DNA of 13,412 bases from Pseudobdellovibrio sp. (lineage in GTDB: Bacteria; Bdellovibrionota; Bdellovibrionia; Bdellovibrionales; Bdellovibrionaceae): contig JANWIU010000167.1 in NCBI GenBank assembly GCA_025449725.1, forward strand, positions 1 to 13,412, read 5' to 3'. The translations under genes were made by a program, and so were the position numbers. Positions 1-7,015 of the stretch are shown here, one piece after another (within the stretch, counting starts at the first letter, position 1; every line of letters begins with the position of its first letter). The notes below the pieces were generated by a model. It ran no database searches, was not told where the DNA came from, and saw nothing but the letters and a program-made list of their open reading frames with translations.

Positions 1-842
1 CGGTAAACCGTGAACGAGATGTAAGGTAATACGACTTGCGGAACAATCGCAAACCAGATGGTTTGTAATTTGTTGGCTCCGCAAGACTGAACGCCTTCGA
101 TCGGACCTTCATAAACTGTTTCAACCATTTCGGAATACTGTTTTGTTAATGAAGCCACTGAATGAATCATCAATGCCAGCATGCCGGCAAATGGACCGAT
201 CCCTACCCATACTGAAAAGATAATCGCCCACACAAGCGCTTCAATGGAGCGCATAACATTTAAAACTGTTCTTAAGAACATATAGAACGCATACGCCGCA
301 GGATGCTTCATGATATTTTTAGCAGCCAGGAAGCTGAGAACAAACGCGAATGGAATCGCTAAGAAGGTCGCCATGAACGCCATGAAAATAGTTTCGATGA
401 TATTCAGAACAGCAGCAGGTAAGACAGCCCAGTTCGGCGAAAAGATACCCTTGAATAAACGCTGGGCTCCTGCAAAACCGTCTTCATCTAATAATTCATA
501 AAGTGAAAATTTTGTTTTAAAAAGTCCTACAATAAAAAGAACCAGAATGGTCGCAAACAAATGCCAGCCCCAGAAGGTTTGGTACCACGGCTTCGCTTCG
601 GTTTTTGCTTTGACGTAGGCGGGCTCAAAAAGATTTTCACCCATTGTTTTTAAACCGGCCATGTTTAACCGGTGACTGATCAGCCCACCGACGACGATCG
701 CACCGCAGAAGATAAGTGAAATCATCGGCAGGTTAAGAAGTTGTTCTTCTGTCGGCTGTAAAAGTACCGATAGCAACACACAAACAAAAAGAGCGAAAGT
801 AACTCCGTCTAACAAAGATCTGCGAACAAAATATGATTTCAT
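1..842 (-). CDS. phnE: Phosphonate-type ABC transporter permease (PhnE family), C-terminus outside window
   Basis: Inner-membrane permease of the PhnCDE importer, forming the channel for phosphonate, phosphite or a related anion. Reading back from the ATG at 842 gives 280 codons without a stop, running off the left edge. Hydrophobic segments are visible near residues 13-29, 40-56, 93-108, 141-172 and 205-228. Residues 241-258 (ETVYEGPIEGVQSCGANK) match the EAA-type cytoplasmic loop that docks on the ATPase, followed by the usual TIWFAIVPQ. A six-G Shine-Dalgarno tract (849-854) lies 6 bases before the ATG, and phnC ends 14 bases upstream, so the two are co-transcribed. The first ~85 residues, with two extra hydrophobic segments, are absent from the classic ~260-residue PhnE. 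The family call is firm. The transported substrate cannot be read from sequence, and a second permease could follow outside the window. Confidence 0.9.
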   Translation of the reverse strand, partial: MKSYFVRRSLLDGVTFALFVCVLLSVLLQPTEEQLLNLPMISLIFCGAIVVGGLISHRLNMAGLKTMGENLFEPAYVKAKTEAKPWYQTFWGWHLFATILVLFIVGLFKTKFSLYELLDEDGFAGAQRLFKGIFSPNWAVLPAAVLNIIETIFMAFMATFLAIPFAFVLSFLAAKNIMKHPAAYAFYMFLRTVLNVMRSIEALVWAIIFSVWVGIGPFAGMLALMIHSVASLTKQYSEMVETVYEGPIEGVQSCGANKLQTIWFAIVPQVVLPYISFTVY

Positions 843-848
843 CTTACG

Positions 849-854
849 CCCCCC
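849..854 (-). promoter_or_regulatory. Ribosome binding site of phnE (six-G tract)
   Basis: A run of six G on the minus strand sits 6 bases before the phnE ATG. It lies in the 14-base gap after the phnC stop and fixes the start of phnE. It has the same form as the site before phnC. Confidence 0.6.
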
Positions 855-856
855 TT

Positions 857-1630
857 TTAGTTGATATGAACTTCTTTTGCGCCGGCACCGTAGATTTTTT
901 CAAACCAGGCGTTGTCGATGCTTTGTGGATCGCCCTCGTATACAAGTTCCCCGCCTTTTAAAGCGATAACCCGAGTGGCATACTGACGAACAAGAGATAA
1001 AAAGTGAAGATTGCATACAATAGTTATTCCGAGTTCTTGATTTACTTTACGTAAGTAATCCATGACCGTATGGCAAGTAGCCGGGTCAAGCGACGCTACG
1101 GGCTCGTCTGCTAAAAGAACTTTTGGATTTTGAGTCAAGGCACGGGCGATGGCCACACGCTGCTGTTGACCGCCTGAAAGCTGGTCTGCGCGGATGTGAG
1201 CCTTGTCTGCGATGCCGACAAGGCGAAGATACTTCATCGCCTCTTCTTTATCCTGATCGGAAAACAATCCGAACATGCTTCTCCATGTTGGTGTCGTAGC
1301 CAGTTTCCCCATCAAGACGTTGCTGAGTACCGTGTGGCGGGGAATTAAATTAAAATGTTGGAAGATCATTCCGATTTTTTTGCGAAGATCGCGGATTTCT
1401 GAAGACGACTGAAGTCTGGTTACATCCTGATCGTAGAAGAAGATTTCTCCGCCGGTTGGGTCATGTAGACGGTTCAGACATCGCAGAAGCGTTGATTTGC
1501 CGGAACCGCTAAGTCCGATAACAACTAAGAACTCACCCTTTTTAACATCAAAGCTAACACCCTTAAGTGCCTGTACTCCGTTCGGATAAGTCTTTTGAAG
1601 CCCTTTGATTCGTAAAACCTGCTCGGACAT
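857..1630 (-). CDS. phnC: Phosphonate-type ABC transporter ATP-binding protein (PhnC)
   Basis: Cytoplasmic ATPase that powers the PhnDCE importer. All ABC motifs are intact in the 257-residue product: Walker A GLSGSGKST (39-47, K45), Q-loop glutamine 91, signature LSGGQQQR (141-148), Walker B VLLADEP (161-167, E166), D-loop SLDP, and the switch histidine H199 in CNLHF. The CNLH switch region and the length fit PhnC rather than amino-acid or metal ATPases. I place the start at the ATG at 1630. An in-frame GTG at 1642 is open too, but the six-G Shine-Dalgarno tract (1635-1640) lies between the two and would be translated if GTG were used. It follows phnD by 29 bases and precedes phnE by 14, in an operon transcribed leftwards. 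No defect is visible. Confidence 0.95.
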   Translation of the reverse strand: MSEQVLRIKGLQKTYPNGVQALKGVSFDVKKGEFLVVIGLSGSGKSTLLRCLNRLHDPTGGEIFFYDQDVTRLQSSSEIRDLRKKIGMIFQHFNLIPRHTVLSNVLMGKLATTPTWRSMFGLFSDQDKEEAMKYLRLVGIADKAHIRADQLSGGQQQRVAIARALTQNPKVLLADEPVASLDPATCHTVMDYLRKVNQELGITIVCNLHFLSLVRQYATRVIALKGGELVYEGDPQSIDNAWFEKIYGAGAKEVHIN

Positions 1631-1634
1631 GTTT

Positions 1635-1640
1635 CCCCCC
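1635..1640 (-). promoter_or_regulatory. Ribosome binding site deciding the phnC start
   Basis: Six consecutive G on the minus strand, 4 bases before the ATG at 1630. The tract directly follows an in-frame GTG at 1642, which argues that GTG is not the start. Confidence 0.6.
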
Positions 1641-1659
1641 ACGCAAAGTTCGAAATTAA

Positions 1660-2601
1660 TTACTTCTTCTTAGTCAAAAGTTCTTCGGCGTTGGCACCTG
1701 TTGATTTCAACATTGCACGGGCCGCATCGTAATCAGCGTCAGTAGCTTTTTTGATTTCAGTGATACCATAGATAGCTTTGAAGGCTGCTTTGCCTTCTTC
1801 AGTGCCAACAAAAGCAACCATCGCATCGGCAATTTTAGTTTTCATTTCTTCAGGCATTTCTTTTCTGAAAACAACCGGGTCATTCGTGATAGGTTCAGAT
1901 ACAGAAAGAATAACAACTTTTTCTTTTACATCAGCGAACTGAGTTAAGACCAAGCGGCGTGCGTCTTCCATTTCTTCTACACCTTTTTCATTTGTGTGCG
2001 GAGGAGAATAAAATGTAGCGCCGGCATCAACCTGCCCTTGATAGACCATAGTTACAACGTTGTCGTGTTTTCCTGCGAAAACAACTTCTTTGGGCTTGAT
2101 GCCTTTTTCATTCAAAGTTTTTAAAGGCAATAAGTAGCCTGAAGTCGAAGCCGGTTCAACAAATGCGACCTTTTTACCGTTTAAATCTTCTAAAGATTTA
2201 ATCGCGCTTCCGGCTTTAACGATGAACTGAGATTGATAAGTTGCTGAACCATGACGAAGCACCGTCAGTTTTGCTTCAGCACCGTATTTTTCGTGAGCTA
2301 ATATGTAACCGAAAGTGTTAAATGCCGCAACGTCAGCGCGTTTAGTTCCGAAGGCTTCAACTACCGCAATGTAAGATTGAGGAATGGTAACTTCATACTT
2401 GTACGGGGTGTTTTTTTCTAAATAATCTTTGAAAGTTTTTGAATTGTCTTCAATAACTTTTGCATCCACTGAAGGAACAAAGTGAAGCTTAACAGGATTT
2501 CCTTCTGTGCCCAGCTCCGCAGTTTTTTTGGTGCAACCGGTACCCATAAAAGCAAAAGCAGCAAACGCAATAACTAACGAATACTTCAGACTATTTTTCA
2601 T
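1660..2601 (-). CDS. phnD: Phosphonate-type ABC transporter substrate-binding lipoprotein (PhnD)
   Basis: Periplasmic solute-binding component that delivers phosphonate, phosphite or phosphate-like ligand to the PhnE channel. The 313-residue product from the ATG at 2601 starts with a short basic stretch and a hydrophobic core ending in MGTGC, so Cys23 is the probable lipid anchor. Glycine at -3 makes the lipobox somewhat atypical. The body carries the PhnD/TctC-like periplasmic fold hallmarks: DVAAFNTFGY, then VEPASTSGYLLPL (the loop that contacts the anion in the family), GKHDNVVTMVYQGQVDAGAT. An upstream ATG-like extension to 2649 is rejected because GGGAG (2606-2610) is 4 bases before the ATG at 2601 and the signal peptide then begins at residue 1. 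It is the first gene of the phnDCE operon. Having the binding protein first fits its need for excess synthesis (inference). Confidence 0.93.
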   Translation of the reverse strand: MKNSLKYSLVIAFAAFAFMGTGCTKKTAELGTEGNPVKLHFVPSVDAKVIEDNSKTFKDYLEKNTPYKYEVTIPQSYIAVVEAFGTKRADVAAFNTFGYILAHEKYGAEAKLTVLRHGSATYQSQFIVKAGSAIKSLEDLNGKKVAFVEPASTSGYLLPLKTLNEKGIKPKEVVFAGKHDNVVTMVYQGQVDAGATFYSPPHTNEKGVEEMEDARRLVLTQFADVKEKVVILSVSEPITNDPVVFRKEMPEEMKTKIADAMVAFVGTEEGKAAFKAIYGITEIKKATDADYDAARAMLKSTGANAEELLTKKK

Positions 2602-2725
2602 ATTTCTCCCGTTAAGTTTTATTAACAAAATTTGCGTCGAAAGTAACAAACTCGAAGGCCGTTTCCAACCTCTTTCATAGAAAAGACTTTTCTTTTTTTT
2701 ACCTTAGATACATACTCGGTTGAAA
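2602..2725. promoter_or_regulatory. Divergent intergenic region with probable promoters for phnD and the HAD gene
   Basis: This is the only sizeable gap between divergent genes in the window, so promoters in both directions are expected here. On the minus strand, TTGTTA (2644-2649) and TTAATA (2620-2625), 18 bases apart, form a plausible but imperfect sigma-70-like pair about 20 bases before the phnD start. For the plus strand, the region just before the gene contains only weak matches (for example CATACT at 2711-2716). No convincing Pho box (two CTGTCAT-like repeats) was found by eye. The exact promoter positions are guesses. Confidence 0.35.
2679..2693. repeat. Perfect AT-rich palindrome, AGAAAAG-A-CTTTTCT
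   Basis: Seven-base arms around a single central base, followed on the plus strand by a run of eight T (2693-2700). It lies between the divergent phnD and HAD genes. It could be an operator for a dimeric regulator. As a terminator it would be weak, since the stem has few G-C pairs and no plus-strand gene is seen upstream. The arms are low in complexity, so chance is a real possibility. Confidence 0.3.
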
Positions 2726-3436
2726 ATGAGTGCAAATCCCGTCAATCTTAACGATATCTTGAATCAGGCGAAGCAAAACCATGCTCAAAATCTACGCACT
2801 CTGGCGGTGTTTGACTTGGATTCTACCCTATTCAATGTCAGCACTCGCACTCAAAAAATACTTCACGAGTACGCGGAAATGCACAAATTAGATCATCTCA
2901 AAGAAGTCGAAGTTTTTTCTGAAGACTGGGGCTTGAAAGAAGCCTTGTTTCGTAAAGGTTACACGATAGAAAAAGATTTAGAGATGCTGAAATCCATCCG
3001 TGATTTCTGGTCTTCGCGATTTTTTTCAAACGAATATTTGCACTATGACGTACCTTATCCAGGCGCTGTTTGCTTTGTTCAAGATCTGTTAGAGGCCGGG
3101 TGTGAAATTAATTATCTGACCGGACGTGACCATTCCCGAATGGGCAAAGGCAGTTTAGAAGTATTAAAAAAATGGGGATTCCCCGTCGGTGCCGATAATT
3201 TGTTTTTGAAGCCTGAGAAGGCTCAGGACGATGAGCTGTTTAAACATGACTGGTTTAAAAAACTGGATCATGCCGCTTACAAAAAAATATTCTTTTTTGA
3301 AAATGAACCGGTTAACGTAAATGCTATTTTGCAGTCGTGTCCGGAAGTGGATGTCATTTATTTAGATACGACTCATTCGCGAAAACAAACAGTCACTGAA
3401 GAGCTGAAGCGAATAAAACATTTTGGCAGGAACTGA
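2726..3436 (+). CDS. HAD-superfamily phosphatase-like hydrolase
   Basis: Probable cytoplasmic phosphohydrolase of the haloacid dehalogenase superfamily, 236 residues from the ATG at 2726. Motif I is FDLDST with nucleophile and acid D30 and D32. Motif II is LTGRD (T132). A lysine at K162 (FLKPEK) suits motif III, and FFENEP (E192-E194) occupies motif IV, with Glu/Asn in place of the common Asp pair. About 95 residues between motifs I and II suggest a helical C1-type cap. The substrate cannot be inferred. A TTG two codons earlier (2720) is equally open. Neither start has a strong Shine-Dalgarno, so translation may begin on a short leader. Its TGA overlaps the next ATG by one base (TGATG), coupling it to the methyltransferase gene. 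No signal peptide is visible. Confidence 0.8.
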   Translation: MSANPVNLNDILNQAKQNHAQNLRTLAVFDLDSTLFNVSTRTQKILHEYAEMHKLDHLKEVEVFSEDWGLKEALFRKGYTIEKDLEMLKSIRDFWSSRFFSNEYLHYDVPYPGAVCFVQDLLEAGCEINYLTGRDHSRMGKGSLEVLKKWGFPVGADNLFLKPEKAQDDELFKHDWFKKLDHAAYKKIFFFENEPVNVNAILQSCPEVDVIYLDTTHSRKQTVTEELKRIKHFGRN

Positions 3437-4095
3437 TGTTAACACTTATTGCTACGCCCATCGGCAGAACTGATGAAATTACCTTAAGATCGCTGGAATT
3501 ACTAAAAGCAGCTGACGTTGTCATTTGTGAATCGACAAAAGAAACATCGAAATTACTTAAAGGTTATGAGATTAAGGCAAAACGTTATGAGGTTTTAGAT
3601 GAGCACTCTACAGCCGACGATGTTAAATCTTTGTTTGAATTGTGCAAAACTTTAAATGTTGTTTTGGTTTCCGACTGTGGCACGCCCGGTTTTTGCGACC
3701 CGGGGTTTCAAGTTGTTAAATTGTGCCGGGAACATAAGGTAAATGTGCAATCTTCGCTGGGGGCTTCCAGCCTGATGGGATTGTTGTCTTTGAGTTCAGA
3801 ACGGATTAATCAATTTTATTTCCGCGGCTTTATTCCGGCAGAAAACCAGGCCCGTGAAAAAGAATGGTTACAGCTTAAAAAAACGAAAGAGCCTCTCATT
3901 CTTATGGACACGCCTTACCGTCTAAAGAAAATGATAGAGGAATGCTGCCTGCATCTGGAAGATCGAAGAATCTTACTGGTCACTAATCTTTCTCAGGAAG
4001 ATGAAGCCGCCTACGAAGGCCGGCCTTCGCAAGTGAAAAACCAGCTTAAATCAGAAAAAGCCGAATTCATGCTGTTAGTTTATGGACGCAGTTAA
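3436..4095 (+). CDS. Short RsmI-like SAM-dependent methyltransferase (tetrapyrrole methylase fold)
   Basis: The 219-residue product aligns by eye with the catalytic part of RsmI, which 2'-O-methylates C1402 of 16S rRNA. Visible matches are the N-terminal LIATPIGRTDEITLRSLELLKAAD, an ESTKETSKLL stretch in place of EDTRHTGLLL, VVLVSDCGTPGFCDPGFQVVKLCRE (the SAM-binding SDAGTP loop, with A to C), FYFRGFIPA, and KAEFMLLVYG near the end. It stops there. E. coli RsmI is ~286 residues and continues with a helical C-terminal domain that is missing here. The usual PGP loop reads SLGAS. It may therefore be a paralogue with another RNA target, or a lineage-specific compact RsmI. The start is ATG at 3436 with AGGA 4 bases upstream. 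The gene overlaps the HAD gene by 1 base and hrpB by 14, so the three are probably translated together. Confidence 0.8.
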   Translation: MLTLIATPIGRTDEITLRSLELLKAADVVICESTKETSKLLKGYEIKAKRYEVLDEHSTADDVKSLFELCKTLNVVLVSDCGTPGFCDPGFQVVKLCREHKVNVQSSLGASSLMGLLSLSSERINQFYFRGFIPAENQAREKEWLQLKKTKEPLILMDTPYRLKKMIEECCLHLEDRRILLVTNLSQEDEAAYEGRPSQVKNQLKSEKAEFMLLVYGRS

Positions 4096-6511
4096 AAAAC
4101 AGCTGCTGCCCATAGATCCTCATCTTGAAAAAATCGCAAACTCGTTTACGGAAACGCCCAATCTGGTTCTGACCGCATCGCCGGGCTCAGGAAAAACAAC
4201 CCGAGTTCCTCCTATGTTGTCTATGGCGGCTAAGAAAAAAACCATCGTATTGGTACCTAAAAGAATTGCTGCGGTTTCTGCAGCGGCACGCGTAGCTGAA
4301 GAGAACAATTGGATTTTGGGCCAACAGACCGGTTACCAGGTAAGATTCGATAACAAAACGAATGCTGCTACTAAACTGATCTACATGACCGAAGGTGTAT
4401 TCCTTAAAAAGATTTCTGACCCAAAATTTTGGGAAGAAATATCGGTTCTAATATTTGACGAGTTTCACGAGCGTTCCAGTTCCATCGATTTAGCTCTGGG
4501 CGCAGCACTTGAAAAGCAGATTTCAGGAGTTGATATCAAGGTAGTGGTGATGTCTGCCACGTTAAATGCCCAAAAGATTTTGGATTTTTTACCTGACAGC
4601 CAGTGGATACAAATTGAAGATCGGCCTTTTCCACTTCATATCGTCAAGAGCAAAAAATCGCAGCGTTTACAGTGCGATCAATTGTTTGTAGATCATTTAG
4701 TGGAAACACTTCAGACGGGGCTAACGAAATCCAAACGCGATACACTTGTGTTTCTTCCCGGCCTGGGCGAAATCCGCTTTGTTGAGAGAAATCTTCAGTC
4801 CCGATTTAAAAATTTTGAGATCGCTATCCTGCACGGCTCTGTCAAACTGGAAGAGCAGCGAAGAATTGTTCAGCCCGGTAGCGGACGAAGAATCATTTTG
4901 TCTACCAATATTGCCGAGTCTTCTATTACGATTCCGTCTGTGGATCTTGTCATTGATTCAGGTCTTGAGAAGAAATCTGTAACGGAAACCAAAATCGGCT
5001 TTAAGAGACTGGAACTGGTGCGCATTTCCCAGTTTTCAGCCACGCAGAGAGCAGGAAGGGCCGCAAGAACTTCCGAAGGTTACTGTTTTGAGTTGTGGCA
5101 TGAACTGGATGAGCGTTCGATGCCCGTTCAAAACGAACCCGAAATCTTAACAAGTGATTTACTTGAAGAAACTCTGACACTTTTGTCGCTTGAAGTAACA
5201 GAGCCCGATAAATTCAGCTGGCTTGATAGACCGAAAAAGTCGTTCAAGTCTGTCATCGAACAGATGAAGACCTGGCATTTAATTGATGAAACATGTTTGA
5301 TGACCCCAATGGGAAGATTGGTTCAATCCTGCCCGCTGGGTATAGAAAAAAGCGTACTTTTTGTAAGCCTAAGTGAGCGCGGCTTTCAAAAGGAAGCCAG
5401 CCGTCTGCTGGCTTTTTCCGAAACCACTAATTTCGACAGGCAAACTGAAGCTGTAGATTTGCAGAAGCTTTCGTTAAACGACTTGGGTGAAAGAATTGAA
5501 AGTCAGTTAATGAATTTGAAAATACCGTTGAAAGAAAGATCTTCGGCCACTTTTAAAGACAGCCTTATATCTGTGTTTTTTAAGTTTTTTCCTCATAAAA
5601 TTGCAAAAAAGAAGGAAAAGAATTTTGCTGTTTCCAGTTTAGGCCGCGGCTTGGAGCTATCCCCTTACCTGATACAAAAGGACAGTGACTATTACCTGCT
5701 GTTATCGGGCCGCGAAATATCAAGTGCTTTGACCAAATGTGACTTTGCGATCGGCTTTTCACAGGAGGACTTTAATAAGTTAGCCTCGACGGAAATAAAA
5801 ACCGTAAGTGAAATTCATTTGGATTTAGAAAGCCGCAGAATTTACAAAATCGAAAAGAAGATGGCGGGCTACTTCGAAGTTTCCGCGGCAACAAAGCAGT
5901 ATGTCGATGAAAAGAAAGAGCCAAAAGCTTTTCGGCACTTTTTAGATACAAGCTTTGCAGAATTGCTTCCTGACCACAGCGATTACAAACATTATGTAAC
6001 AAAGATAGATTTTTTAAAGAGAAAAAAAGATTTACTGTCTTTAAGTGAAGCTGATTTTACTTTTCTGGAGACTCTTTCGGAAAATGTTAAATCCAGCCTC
6101 AGCGAAACTGTAAGTTCTTTGGATGAGTATTATTCTTTTGATTTGAAATCGCTTTTATTGTTTTTGACACCGGAAGACATAAAGAAGTTGCTTCAGTCTA
6201 TGCCGGACACCTTTAAACTTCCCGGTGGTAAAAGCCTTTCGATAGATTACGAAAGCGAACAGGCCCCAAAGGTTTCTGCGAAACTTCAGGAATTCTTTGG
6301 CGTTAAAACTAATCCTGTTCTGCTGAACGGGCGTATTAGAATGACGATTGAAATGCTGGCTCCAAATTACCGCCCTACGCAAGTAACAAGTCAGCTGGAA
6401 AATTTCTGGAATTCAGGGTATCACGAAATTAAAAAAGAACTTAAAGCACGCTATCCGCGACATGCGTGGCCGGAAGATCCATTGAATTACATTCCGGAAA
6501 AAAAGAAATAA
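4082..6511 (+). CDS. hrpB: ATP-dependent DEAH-box RNA helicase HrpB
   Basis: Predicted cytoplasmic helicase of 809 residues, the normal HrpB length. Core motifs are in order: Walker A ASPGSGKTT (32-40, K38), motif II DEFHER (126-131), motif III SAT (158-160), motif V STNIAESSITIPSVD (274-288), motif VI QRAGRAAR (322-329, where most relatives have QRAGRAGR). The C-terminus carries the HrpB-specific end: NYRPTQVTSQLENFW followed by ARYPRHAWPEDPL, which separates it from HrpA. The middle of the protein (roughly 480-700) is lysine-rich and less conserved to my eye. The ATG at 4082 lies inside the end of the methyltransferase gene with no strong Shine-Dalgarno, so translation probably depends on ribosomes arriving from upstream. 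The physiological role of HrpB is poorly defined in bacteria. Company with an RsmI-like enzyme hints at RNA or ribosome work (inference). The stop codon abuts the opposing cysE stop. Confidence 0.93.
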   Translation: MDAVKKQLLPIDPHLEKIANSFTETPNLVLTASPGSGKTTRVPPMLSMAAKKKTIVLVPKRIAAVSAAARVAEENNWILGQQTGYQVRFDNKTNAATKLIYMTEGVFLKKISDPKFWEEISVLIFDEFHERSSSIDLALGAALEKQISGVDIKVVVMSATLNAQKILDFLPDSQWIQIEDRPFPLHIVKSKKSQRLQCDQLFVDHLVETLQTGLTKSKRDTLVFLPGLGEIRFVERNLQSRFKNFEIAILHGSVKLEEQRRIVQPGSGRRIILSTNIAESSITIPSVDLVIDSGLEKKSVTETKIGFKRLELVRISQFSATQRAGRAARTSEGYCFELWHELDERSMPVQNEPEILTSDLLEETLTLLSLEVTEPDKFSWLDRPKKSFKSVIEQMKTWHLIDETCLMTPMGRLVQSCPLGIEKSVLFVSLSERGFQKEASRLLAFSETTNFDRQTEAVDLQKLSLNDLGERIESQLMNLKIPLKERSSATFKDSLISVFFKFFPHKIAKKKEKNFAVSSLGRGLELSPYLIQKDSDYYLLLSGREISSALTKCDFAIGFSQEDFNKLASTEIKTVSEIHLDLESRRIYKIEKKMAGYFEVSAATKQYVDEKKEPKAFRHFLDTSFAELLPDHSDYKHYVTKIDFLKRKKDLLSLSEADFTFLETLSENVKSSLSETVSSLDEYYSFDLKSLLLFLTPEDIKKLLQSMPDTFKLPGGKSLSIDYESEQAPKVSAKLQEFFGVKTNPVLLNGRIRMTIEMLAPNYRPTQVTSQLENFWNSGYHEIKKELKARYPRHAWPEDPLNYIPEKKK

Positions 6512-6520
6512 TTATTTTTT
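6503..6520. repeat. AT palindrome centred on two abutting stop codons
   Basis: The hrpB TAA (6509-6511) and the cysE stop, seen as TTA on the plus strand (6512-6514), touch, making TAATTA at the centre of a near-perfect inverted repeat. Nine bases on each side pair with one G-T exception (6505/6518). It might act as a weak two-way terminator because T-rich tracts follow in both directions. The stem has no G-C pairs, so termination is doubtful, and the transcripts may overlap. Confidence 0.3.
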
Positions 6521-7015
6521 AATGAGTTCCTGGCTTGCAGGACTCACGATGGTGGCCCCAGGGGCTACATCTTTAATAACAACAGCGTTTGCGCCGATAC
6601 GGGCATTATCTCCGATTTTTACAGGGCCAAGGATTTTTGCACCCGCACCGACCAGAACTCCGTTTCCGAGAGTAGGATGACGCTTTGTCGGACTGAACTT
6701 CATTCCGCCCAAAGTGACGCCATGAAAAATTATGCAGTCGTCGCCGACTTCAGCCGTTTCACCGATGACGCAACCTGTTCCGTGATCGATCACCAGCCGC
6801 CGTCCGATTTTAGCACCGGGATGAATTTCTATCCCGGAAATGGCCCTTGAAATCTCTGATATCAAACGTGCCAGAAAAAATAAATTCAACGTGTAAAAAA
6901 AATGTCCTATGCGGTGAAAAAATAAGGCGCGGGGACCCGGGTACAGCAACAGAATTTCCAGAGAGGATTTTGCTGCAGGGTCATAATTCTTATAAGCCTT
7001 TACCAGCTCCAGCAT
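6512..7015 (-). CDS. cysE: Serine O-acetyltransferase, short form (CysE family)
   Basis: Cytoplasmic enzyme of cysteine synthesis that moves an acetyl group from acetyl-CoA to L-serine, giving O-acetylserine. The 167-residue product has a short helical N-terminus (HRIGHFFY, ARLISEISRAISGIEIHPGA) leading into left-handed beta-helix hexapeptide repeats. Catalytic histidines are seen as H78 in DHGTG and H113 in KRHPT. GETAEVGDD and GVTLGG are typical of serine rather than other acetyltransferases. It is shorter than E. coli CysE (273) and Bacillus-type enzymes (~217). It lacks the long N-terminal helical domain and ends right after the beta helix with SQELIKK, so the isoleucine-ended tail that docks on cysteine synthase is absent. 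The ATG directly follows the TAA of the nuclease gene (0 bases). It is the last gene of the long minus-strand operon. Confidence 0.88.
   Translation of the reverse strand: MLELVKAYKNYDPAAKSSLEILLLYPGPRALFFHRIGHFFYTLNLFFLARLISEISRAISGIEIHPGAKIGRRLVIDHGTGCVIGETAEVGDDCIIFHGVTLGGMKFSPTKRHPTLGNGVLVGAGAKILGPVKIGDNARIGANAVVIKDVAPGATIVSPASQELIKK

Noticed and set aside
310..501. Plus-strand open frame of 63 codons
   Set aside because: It lies antisense inside the phnE coding sequence, which reads cleanly through the whole stretch.
1631..1642. GTG start for phnC at 1642
   Set aside because: The six-G ribosome binding site would be inside the coding region; the ATG at 1630 fits family alignment and spacing better.
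2602..2649. N-terminal extension of phnD to 2649
   Set aside because: It would bury the signal peptide 16 residues inside the protein, and a good GGGAG site is just before the ATG at 2601.
2679..2700. Rho-independent terminator from palindrome plus T-run
   Set aside because: The stem is AT-rich with almost no loop, and no plus-strand gene upstream would need it.
2602..2725. Pho box or riboswitch upstream of phnD
   Set aside because: No pair of CTGTCAT-like repeats and no recognisable aptamer structure could be seen by eye.
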